Shown: positions 1 through 5,224 of the stretch, one piece after another
Position numbering within the stretch: position 1 is the first letter of the stretch
Layout: every line of letters starts with the position of its first letter
Source of the DNA: Spirochaetales bacterium
GTDB taxonomy: Bacteria > Spirochaetota > Spirochaetia > DSM-27196 > SLST01
DNA: 6,936 bases
Direction of reading: 5' to 3'
NCBI GenBank assembly: GCA_028284845.1
Contig: JANQQY010000288.1
Location: forward strand, 1-6,936
Position numbers and translations under genes: made by a program
The notes under the pieces: generated by a model
Told to the model about the DNA's origin: nothing
Databases searched by the model: none
The model's input: the letters and a program-made list of their open reading frames with translations, nothing else

Positions 1-827
1 AGCATACCCTGAGTCGCGGCTCACAGGTCGTAAGCGAGATTGAGCGCCTTACCGGGAAACCCGCACTCTTTGTCTCCTCCGTTACCGGTGCGGGTGTACG
101 CGAGCTTCGAGAGTCGCTCGTCCAGGAACTGACGGCCCAACGCGCACGACAGAAGAGCCTTCTTGAGGATCTGGTCAGGCCCTATCGGCTGATCCTTCTG
201 ATTGTTCCGATCGATCTCGAGGCCCCCGCCGGCCGACTCATCCTGCCGCAAGTTCAGACCATTCGAGAGGTGCTCGATTCGGACGCCGCAACGATCGTCG
301 TGAAGGAGCGGGAGGTCTCGTGGGTGCTCGACCAGCTCAAGCGCCCGCCCGACCTCGCGATCACCGACTCGCAGGTGGTCCTGAAGGCGGATGGTGCCGT
401 GCCCAAGAACATTCCGCTCACGACCTTCTCGATCCTCTTCTCCCGCTTCAAGGGCGACCTTGACCTCTTTGTGCGGAATGCGCGTCAGATCGACTCGCTC
501 ACTCACGAGAGCCGGGTGCTCGTCACCGAGAGTTGTAGTCATCACACGCATTGTGACGACATTGGCCGTGTGAAGATTCCGCGCTGGCTTCGTCACTACA
601 CCGGCAAGCGGCTAACGATCGATGTCGCAAGCGGGTCGCTGCCGGAGGATATCAGCGGGTACGATCTCGTCGTGCACTGCGGAGGCTGTATGATCACCCG
701 CCGTCAGATGCAGTCGCGGATGGGTGAGGCGGCCGATCACGAGGCACCGATAACCAACTACGGCGTCGCCATCAGCCACCTTCACGGTGTCCTCGATCGC
801 GTTCTTGAGCCGTTCTCGTCGCGCTAG
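1..827 (+). CDS. hydF: [FeFe]-hydrogenase maturation GTPase HydF, C-terminal part (5' end outside window)
   Basis: HydF is the scaffold GTPase that carries the 2Fe precursor built with HydE and HydG and hands it to apo-hydrogenase in the cytoplasm. The reading frame is open from base 3 and gives 274 residues; family members are about 400, so roughly the first 130 residues, with the P-loop and most G motifs, lie upstream. Visible here are the end of the GTPase domain (VSSVTGAGV, G5-like), the dimerisation domain beginning with PYRLILLIVPIDLEAPAGRL, and the C-terminal cluster domain. The cluster domain has ESCSHHTHCDDIG (Cys codon at 534) and HCGGCM (codons 675-689), the conserved Cys/His ligands of the [4Fe-4S] cluster, followed by the typical PITNYGVAISHLHG. 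All expected ligands are present, so the protein looks functional. Its TAG stop overlaps the stop of the convergent regulator gene. The structural hydrogenase and hydE/hydG are not in the window. Confidence 0.95.
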   Translation, partial: HTLSRGSQVVSEIERLTGKPALFVSSVTGAGVRELRESLVQELTAQRARQKSLLEDLVRPYRLILLIVPIDLEAPAGRLILPQVQTIREVLDSDAATIVVKEREVSWVLDQLKRPPDLAITDSQVVLKADGAVPKNIPLTTFSILFSRFKGDLDLFVRNARQIDSLTHESRVLVTESCSHHTHCDDIGRVKIPRWLRHYTGKRLTIDVASGSLPEDISGYDLVVHCGGCMITRRQMQSRMGEAADHEAPITNYGVAISHLHGVLDRVLEPFSSR

Positions 828-1447
828 CGGTCTGCCCAGAACTCGGGTTCAATGCGGATCGTTCTGCTTTTCCACGTGAGCAGGCCCGCTTGGTCGAGCT
901 TACGGATTGCACGCGAGAGCGTTTCCGGTCGGACTGAGAGCGCGGCGGCAACGTCCTGCTTGCTCATGGTCAGATTGATCACCTCCGCCCTCCCGTATCG
1001 CCCCTCGAGGAATCGGGCGAATCGCGTTTCGAGGTCGAGCGCGCTCATCGCTGCGACCTCTGCTGAGAGAAATCTGAGCTTTCCGGCAAGGCTGCGGATG
1101 AAGTCGTTTCGAAAGGCTTGATCTTCGAGCAGCGAGAGGACGCGCGCCCGTGGGTAGGTTGAAATCTCAGAATCAGCCATCGCGATCGCGCTCACGGGAT
1201 AGGTATCGCGCTCGAAGAGCACAACCTCGGCGAAGAGCTCCATCGGTTCGATCAATCGGACCGTTGCCTCGCGCCCGCCCTCTTCGCTCTGGTAGAGCCT
1301 GATCGAGCCGGTGCGCAATCGATAGACGTGCGTACCCTCGTCACCCTTGAGGAAGAGAACGGTCCCGGTTTCCACCGATCGGCGCCTTTCCGTCTGTTCG
1401 AGCATCTCGAGCGAACGTGGGCTCAGCTCAACGAAAAAATCACTCAT
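824..1447 (-). CDS. Crp/Fnr-family transcriptional regulator without cysteines
   Basis: A 207-residue regulator of normal Crp/Fnr length. Residues 1-115 form the cyclic-nucleotide-binding-like beta-roll (TGTVLFLKGDEGTHVYRLRTG is its core), about 116-145 the dimerisation helix, and about 148-200 the winged helix-turn-helix (LTMSKQDVAAALSVRPETLSR). In the recognition helix, E175, S178 and R179 match the E..SR pattern of FNR/DNR-type proteins, which bind TTGAt/c half-sites. A fitting site lies 2 bp before this gene's start codon. The protein has no cysteine, so it cannot hold an FNR-type Fe-S cluster; a DNR-like haem or other ligand is possible but not shown. The beta-roll lacks an obvious cAMP phosphate-binding RS pair. 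It is divergent from the operon starting at 1499 and convergent with hydF. The ATG at 1447 has a weak AAGG ribosome-binding sequence inside the operator, so binding could also block expression of the gene itself. The family is certain; the effector and exact name are not. Confidence 0.93.
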   Translation of the reverse strand: MSDFFVELSPRSLEMLEQTERRRSVETGTVLFLKGDEGTHVYRLRTGSIRLYQSEEGGREATVRLIEPMELFAEVVLFERDTYPVSAIAMADSEISTYPRARVLSLLEDQAFRNDFIRSLAGKLRFLSAEVAAMSALDLETRFARFLEGRYGRAEVINLTMSKQDVAAALSVRPETLSRAIRKLDQAGLLTWKSRTIRIEPEFWADR

Positions 1448-1449
1448 TC

Positions 1450-1463
1450 TTGACCTTGGTCAA
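1450..1463. promoter_or_regulatory. Crp/Fnr-type operator TTGACCTTGGTCAA
   Basis: A perfect inverted repeat with 6-bp arms (TTGACC/GGTCAA) around a 2-bp centre, matching the TTGAY-N4-RTCAA form of FNR/DNR-class sites. Its centre is at 1456.5. It lies between the regulator gene (start codon 1447-1445, minus strand) and the operon starting at 1499. It is a natural site for the adjacent regulator, whose recognition helix has the matching E..SR residues. The binding itself is inferred. Confidence 0.8.
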
Positions 1464-1485
1464 TGTTGTCTCCGATCTGCTCGGC

Positions 1486-1491
1486 TACGAT
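1486..1491 (+). promoter_or_regulatory. -10 element TACGAT of an activator-dependent promoter
   Basis: TACGAT keeps the key T, A and final T of a sigma-70 -10 box. The matching -35 position (1463-1468, ATGTTG, 17-bp spacer) is poor, as in activator-dependent promoters. The expected transcription start is about 1498, which puts the operator centre at -41.5, the classical class II activation position. It also puts the start at or 1 base before the ATG at 1499, so the mRNA should be leaderless or nearly so. This is a prediction from geometry only. Confidence 0.55.
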
Positions 1492-1498
1492 CGTGGGC

Positions 1499-2704
1499 AT
1501 GACGATTACGAAGGATACAACGATTCTCGATCTGGCCAATACCTGCCCTGATACCATTCCATTCCTCGTTCAGTCCGGATTGCGAAACCTCGCAGACAAT
1601 GAGGTCTTGCAGGCACACGGAGGCTCCGTCTCCGTTGGAGCGGCTGCGGGTGCGATTGGGACACCGCTTGAGAGCTTGATCGAGAGCCTCCGCGGTATCG
1701 TCGGCGACTCGGATGCCGGGGTGAAGCAGATTCGAATCCAGGGATTACTGCCCTGTCCGGTTCGTATGCCGATGCTCGATCTTCTTGATGATGCGATCTC
1801 GGCCTATACCCGATCAAGCGGGAATGCGGTTCAGTGTGATCTTCAGGCGGCATTTGTAGGAACCGATTGGATGAGCGAGGAGATGGAGAGCGTCCAAGCC
1901 GCCGAGCAGCTTCCCGAAATCTTTCTCTCCGCCGGGTTCCGACTCTTTCTCACCGATCCTCGTTTTGTCGAGCTCCGACGCTCCGGCTGGTTCGCCGACA
2001 GGAGCGGCTGGGATGGAGTGAACCGCTTTGCCGAGCAGAACGGCCTGGCCGACCCCGACCGTCGCTACACCGTCATTGGAGTCGTCCCCGCGATCTTTAT
2101 GGTCAACACCGATCTTCTGGGCGATAGGCCGATGCCGAGAAGCTGGAAGGATGCACTTGATCCATCGTTTGCGAACTCGCTCGCACTCCCGGTGACCGAG
2201 TTTGACCTCTTTGACGCGCTTCTTCTTGGCATCTCCAAGATGTACGGCGACGATGGACTTGAGCGGTTGGGGCGCAGTCTTCACCAGCAGATGCATCCCT
2301 CCCAGATGATCGCCGGCGCATCGCGCGCCGCACGAGACGAGGGGCCGACAGTCACCATCATGCCCTACTTCTTTGCGAAGACCGTCCCTGAGCACTCGCC
2401 CCTCGTCCCGGTCTGGCCGGAAGACGGGGCATTGACGGCGCCTATCCTCATGATCACCCGAGCAGACAGCGAGAGCATTCAGCCGCTGATCGACGCGATT
2501 GCGAGCCGCGAGATGAGCGACGTTTTGAGCAAGCGCGGTTTCTTCCCAAGCACTCATCCCGAGAACTCAGATTTCGACGGTGATGCCTTTCCCCTGCAGT
2601 GGCCGGGATGGGATGTACTGCGATCAGATGACCTGAGTGAACGGCTTGATCAAAGTGCGCAGATCTTCCACAAGGCGGCATCCGGCGCCATGAGTCAGCG
2701 ATGA
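1499..2704 (+). CDS. Cytoplasmic DUF1858-like / iron-type ABC substrate-binding-fold protein
   Basis: A 401-residue protein. Residues 1-65 resemble DUF1858 (ITKDTTILDLANTCPDTIPFLVQSGLRN), but the family's usual CxGC motif is missing. Residues about 77-360 resemble the AfuA/COG1840 type of extracellular solute-binding protein: a QIRIQGLLPCPVRMP start, then GVVPAIFMVNTDLL and MPRSWKDALDPSFANSLALP, which match the hinge and second-lobe patterns of that family. There is no signal peptide, lipobox or membrane helix, so it should stay in the cytoplasm. Cysteines are C16, C86 (in LPCPVR) and C113. An in-frame ATG at 1463 would add 12 residues, but it falls on the operator and the -35 region, and homology to DUF1858 begins right at 1499; the 1499 ATG is therefore preferred, although it lacks a Shine-Dalgarno sequence. 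The stop overlaps the next gene by ATGA. The ligand is unknown; an oxyanion, metal complex or small organic acid are possibilities by family only. Confidence 0.85.
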   Translation: MTITKDTTILDLANTCPDTIPFLVQSGLRNLADNEVLQAHGGSVSVGAAAGAIGTPLESLIESLRGIVGDSDAGVKQIRIQGLLPCPVRMPMLDLLDDAISAYTRSSGNAVQCDLQAAFVGTDWMSEEMESVQAAEQLPEIFLSAGFRLFLTDPRFVELRRSGWFADRSGWDGVNRFAEQNGLADPDRRYTVIGVVPAIFMVNTDLLGDRPMPRSWKDALDPSFANSLALPVTEFDLFDALLLGISKMYGDDGLERLGRSLHQQMHPSQMIAGASRAARDEGPTVTIMPYFFAKTVPEHSPLVPVWPEDGALTAPILMITRADSESIQPLIDAIASREMSDVLSKRGFFPSTHPENSDFDGDAFPLQWPGWDVLRSDDLSERLDQSAQIFHKAASGAMSQR

Positions 2705-3396
2705 AACTCGTAACCGTGGCGGGACCTCCCTCGTGTGGAAAGACCTCTGTCATCATTCGCACCATCCTCGAGCTGAGGGCTCGTGGACGCAATGCCGGAG
2801 TGGTGAAGTTCGATTGCCTCTCAACAGACGACGACGAGCGCTACCGCACATTCGAGATTCCGGTAGGGAAGGGGCTTTCGCAGTCGACCTGCCCCGATCA
2901 CTACTTCGCAACGAATATCGAAGAGGCCTTTCGTTGGGGGGAGGACTCCGGTTTTGACATCCTCTTCACCGAGTCGGCCGGGCTCTGCAATCGGTGCTCT
3001 CCCCATCTGAAGTCGGTCGTCGCGGTCGCGATCGTGGACAACCTGAGTGGCGTGACGACACCTCGAAAAGTAGGGCCAATGCTCAAGACCGCAGATATCG
3101 TCGCGATCACCAAAGGAGACATTGTCAGCCAGGCCGAGCGGGAGGTCTTTGCGACTCATGTGAGAATCGCGAACAGGAAGGCAAAGATCATTCCGGTCAA
3201 CGGCCTTAATGGACAAGGCGCTTTTGAACTCTCGCGACTGATTGTGGAGTCCGCCAACGAGGTTTCGACCGTAACCGGGCTGCGTCTTCGGTTCCCCATG
3301 CCGAGCGCCGTCTGTAGCTATTGCCTGGGGGAGCGTCGTATCGGCGCTCAACACCAGATTGGGAACGTCACGCCGCTCCAACTTGAGGCCGTATGA
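2701..3396 (+). CDS. HypB/CobW-like GTPase with extra CxxC motifs
   Basis: A 231-residue SIMIBI-class P-loop protein, related in design to HypB, UreG and CobW, which use GTP hydrolysis to load metals or cofactors. The P-loop GPPSCGKT is at residues 8-15, a KFDCLSTDDDE switch-like segment is at 36-46, a Walker B-like FDILFTESAG is at 85-94, and ITKGD at 136-140 stands in for the guanine-specifying NKxD. The residues after Walker B, GLCNRCSPH (94-102), carry a CxxC plus His where HypB has its metal-site Cys. A second CxxC (CSYC, 205-208) lies near the C terminus; C12 (inside the P-loop), C39 and C64 (STCPDH) are further candidates. The start is translationally coupled to the previous gene (ATGA at 2701-2704), with no clear ribosome-binding site. 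It is probably not HypB itself: it lacks the His-rich N terminus and no [NiFe] genes are nearby. GTP specificity and the bound metal are inferred. Confidence 0.85.
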   Translation: MKLVTVAGPPSCGKTSVIIRTILELRARGRNAGVVKFDCLSTDDDERYRTFEIPVGKGLSQSTCPDHYFATNIEEAFRWGEDSGFDILFTESAGLCNRCSPHLKSVVAVAIVDNLSGVTTPRKVGPMLKTADIVAITKGDIVSQAEREVFATHVRIANRKAKIIPVNGLNGQGAFELSRLIVESANEVSTVTGLRLRFPMPSAVCSYCLGERRIGAQHQIGNVTPLQLEAV

Positions 3397-4262
3397 CCGA
3401 GAGTGACCGAGCACTTCAAGCGTTGGTAGGCGACTCCGCGGATCGCCCGATTAAAGACGAGGAGTGGGACCTCAGCTCCATCACCATCGTGCCCGGCGTC
3501 GACAAGAGCGGCAAGCCGGAGGCTCACGAGCAGATCACCATGCAGAAGGGCGAGGTTGTCTGCATTGTGGGTCCCACCGGCAGCGGGAAGAGTCGCCTGC
3601 TCGCCGACATCGAGTGGCTCGCTCGAGCGGATACGCCGACTCGGCGTACGATCCTCATCAACGGACGCGAACCCGATCCTGACGCTCGATACACCGGAAA
3701 CCGTCTGGTTGCACAACTCAGTCAGAACATGAACTTCGTCATGGATGTGGCCGTGCGAGAGTTCTTGGAACTGCATGCTCAGAGCCGTGGCATTGATATG
3801 GATGAGGCGCGGGTTGGCGATGTGATTCTTGCGGCGAACGAACTCGCAGGGGAGCCTCTGTCAGGCGATTCCCAGCTCACGGAACTCAGCGGCGGTCAAT
3901 CGCGAGCACTTATGATCGCGGATACGGCACTTCTCTCAAGTTCCCCGATTGTCTTGATCGATGAGATCGAAAACGCGGGAATTGACCGAACGCAGGCGAT
4001 CGAGCTCCTGCGGGGCGCTGAGAAGATCGTGCTGGCGGCAACCCACGATCCGGCGCTCGCGCTTCTGGCGCAGCGGCGCATCGTGATTGCCAATGGAGGC
4101 ATTCGCTCGGTTCAGGCCAGATCTCCTGCCGAGGAAGAGTTGGCCCGTCGCCTCTCTGTTCGCGACGAGTTTAGCCGTTCGCTCCGGAATGCCCTTCGAA
4201 CCGGCGGAGACCTCGACTCGTTTTTGGACCCGAGCCGCTGGGCCCCTTCTGAGTGCCCGTAG
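3393..4262 (+). CDS. Stand-alone ABC-type ATPase, no permease partner
   Basis: A 289-residue soluble ATPase with every motif of an ABC nucleotide-binding domain: Walker A GPTGSGKS (60-67), a Q-loop region AQLSQNMNF (107-115), signature LSGGQ (165-169), Walker B IVLIDE (186-191) with catalytic E191, a D-loop-like NAGID (194-198) and switch H218 in ATHDP. The complete catalytic set implies a working, dimerising ATPase. Before the domain is an acidic stretch of about 35 residues, and after it a tail of about 45 residues (from 245) rich in Arg, Glu and Ser. No membrane segment is seen and no permease gene follows; the next genes are on a separate promoter. The ATG overlaps the previous stop (ATGA), with GAGG at 3385-3388 as ribosome-binding site. 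The partner may be the GTPase and binding-fold protein encoded upstream. A permease elsewhere in the genome cannot be excluded, but the signal-less binding protein argues against ordinary import. Confidence 0.87.
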   Translation: MTESDRALQALVGDSADRPIKDEEWDLSSITIVPGVDKSGKPEAHEQITMQKGEVVCIVGPTGSGKSRLLADIEWLARADTPTRRTILINGREPDPDARYTGNRLVAQLSQNMNFVMDVAVREFLELHAQSRGIDMDEARVGDVILAANELAGEPLSGDSQLTELSGGQSRALMIADTALLSSSPIVLIDEIENAGIDRTQAIELLRGAEKIVLAATHDPALALLAQRRIVIANGGIRSVQARSPAEEELARRLSVRDEFSRSLRNALRTGGDLDSFLDPSRWAPSECP

Positions 4263-4392
4263 CCAATGAGCCGATCTCCTTGTTCAACCGACCGGCCCAA
4301 TACTACAAAAAAGTAGGAAATGAAGTATCGACACACCGAATTGTTAGAAACATGTAATTGACATACCGCTACGTAAGAACTACGGTCGTTTT
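4263..4392. other. Intergenic gap between the two plus-strand operons
   Basis: 130 bases without a gene. The first half follows the ATPase gene and holds no convincing intrinsic terminator, only a 4-bp hairpin around an A-tract near 4301-4316. The second half holds the promoter at 4358-4386. AATTG occurs twice, 17 bp apart (4339 and 4356), and CTACG twice, 11 bp apart (4369 and 4380). Either pair could be a regulator site, but both are short enough to be chance. No Crp/Fnr-type box like that at 1450 is present. Confidence 0.6.
4358..4386 (+). promoter_or_regulatory. Sigma-70-like promoter of the cheY-cheX-amt operon
   Basis: TTGACA (4358-4363) is a perfect -35 hexamer. After exactly 17 bp comes TACGGT (4381-4386), a -10 box keeping T, A and the last T. 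The surrounding gap (4263-4392) is AT-rich compared with the genes, as expected of a promoter region. The predicted transcription start is about 4392-4394, on top of the GTG at 4393, so this mRNA too should have almost no leader. Confidence 0.6.
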
Positions 4393-4770
4393 GTGACCAT
4401 GATGGTGGTGGACGATTCAGTGATCATGCGGCGTGCGATCCAACGATACGTGGCGCCGCTCGGAATCGATGTCGTTGCGATGGCTAAAGACGGCGCGGAA
4501 GCCGTTGTCCTCTTCGAGCGATTCTTGCCGGATCTGGTGACTCTCGATGTGACGATGCCTCGGATGGATGGGCTTCGTGCGCTGCAGGAGATACTCAAGA
4601 TCAAGGCCCAGACGCGCGTCCTTATCATCACCGCCCTTGCTGACCCCGCGACAGGAATTCAAGCGCTCAAGCTGGGAGCTCGAGGGTTCCTGAACAAGCC
4701 CTTCACCGAGGAGGAACTCCTCTCCGAGGTTCAGGCCGTACTGGCCGCGGACGATCTGAGCGATGAATGA
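4393..4770 (+). CDS. CheY-like single-domain response regulator
   Basis: A 125-residue stand-alone receiver domain with no output domain. All phosphotransfer residues are present, numbered from the GTG: acidic pair D7/D8 (VVDDS), phospho-acceptor D52 (TLDVTMPRMDG), T80 (IITA) and K102 (NKPF). It should be phosphorylated on D52 by a histidine kinase, probably one linked to the downstream Amt sensor, and dephosphorylated by the overlapping CheX-like protein. Three starts are possible: GTG 4393, ATG 4399 and ATG 4402. None has a ribosome-binding site; an in-frame stop at 4345 rules out a long extension. GTG 4393 sits on the predicted transcription start and gives the longest N terminus, but ATG 4399 is also reasonable. 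The gene overlaps the next by 8 bp. Whether it acts on the flagellar motor or in ammonium signalling cannot be read from the sequence; no other chemotaxis genes are in the window. Confidence 0.92.
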   Translation: MTMMVVDDSVIMRRAIQRYVAPLGIDVVAMAKDGAEAVVLFERFLPDLVTLDVTMPRMDGLRALQEILKIKAQTRVLIITALADPATGIQALKLGARGFLNKPFTEEELLSEVQAVLAADDLSDE

Positions 4771-5224
4771 GAATGAACTTCGCGTCTTTATTGATGTGGT
4801 CATCGACTACTTTCGGGAGATAACAGGGGATCCCGTCGAAATGGGCGTGCCGCATGTGCAGGAGGGGAGAGCGACGCTCCTTGATCACACCGGACTGATC
4901 GGTATTTCAGGAGCCAAGCGCGGCGGTGTGATGGTAACGGCAGAGACCGAGACCCTCCGCGATCTGGCCACCATCATTGTGGGAGATGGTGGGCTCGATG
5001 ATGAAGAGATCGTTGATATGGTTGGTGAGCTCACCAATACGATTGCAGGCAATGTTCGTCGCCACTTTGGCACCTCGTTTATGATCTCGGTCCCGATCAT
5101 CATGCAGGGGCGACCGGACGACCTTCGCCTGCGGCTCAAGCCGCCGGTGTTCGTTGTTCCGATCGACTGGCGAACCCATCGAATGTATCTCTCTATCGGA
5201 TTGGAGGACTCGGGTGTCTCCTGA
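4763..5224 (+). CDS. cheX: CheX/CheC-family phosphatase of phospho-CheY
   Basis: A 153-residue protein of CheX length and pattern. CheX dimers remove the phosphate from CheY-P in bacteria that often lack CheZ, including spirochaetes and Thermotoga. The key ExxN catalytic motif is in DMVGELTNTIAGN, with E89 and N92; only one such motif is present, as in CheX, while CheC usually has two. The preceding segment (GVMVTAETETLRDLATIIVG) and the C-terminal strands (FMISVPIIM, KPPVFVVPI, MYLSIGL) fit the family's beta-alpha fold. It begins 8 bp before the end of the receiver gene and lacks a good ribosome-binding site, so it is probably translated by coupling, which would keep receiver and phosphatase in fixed proportion. 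Its 3' end overlaps the next start by 11 bp. The substrate is inferred to be the adjacent CheY-like protein. CheX is the likeliest name, although some homologues serve non-chemotaxis phosphorelays. Confidence 0.88.
   Translation: MNENELRVFIDVVIDYFREITGDPVEMGVPHVQEGRATLLDHTGLIGISGAKRGGVMVTAETETLRDLATIIVGDGGLDDEEIVDMVGELTNTIAGNVRRHFGTSFMISVPIIMQGRPDDLRLRLKPPVFVVPIDWRTHRMYLSIGLEDSGVS
5203..5207 (+). promoter_or_regulatory. Ribosome-binding site GGAGG that decides the GTG start of the Amt gene
   Basis: GGAGG inside the end of cheX, 6 bases before GTG 5214. It is the strongest Shine-Dalgarno sequence ahead of any start in the window and supports that start over internal ATGs such as the one at 5274, which would remove part of the first membrane helix. 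Confidence 0.8.

Noticed and set aside
21..596. 191-codon minus-strand open frame opposite hydF
   Set aside because: It lies wholly antisense to a clearly conserved HydF sequence and its protein shows no recognisable motif. It is a by-product of hydF codon usage.
1463..1498. Upstream ATG at 1463 as start of the binding-fold gene (12 extra residues)
   Set aside because: The ATG overlaps the last base of the operator and lies in the -35 region of the predicted promoter. Protein similarity begins at the 1499 ATG, and the extra residues form neither a signal peptide nor a domain.
1814..2557. 247-codon minus-strand open frame opposite the binding-fold gene
   Set aside because: The plus-strand product has family patterns along its whole length, and the antisense product has none. 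Long antisense frames are common at this GC content.
2701..3396. Assignment as HypB or UreG proper
   Set aside because: It has the fold features but lacks the His-rich N-terminal region and the canonical NKxD. No [NiFe]-hydrogenase or urease genes are nearby, so only a family-level call is made.
4301..4316. Small hairpin TACT/AGTA or CTAC/GTAG around an A-tract as a terminator of the three-gene operon
   Set aside because: The stem is only 4 bp with few G-C pairs, and no T-run follows on the plus strand. It is too weak for an intrinsic terminator.
4339..4384. Paired AATTG and CTACG repeats as operator sites
   Set aside because: The 5-bp repeats in an AT-rich gap are expected by chance, and no symmetry or known regulator pattern supports them.
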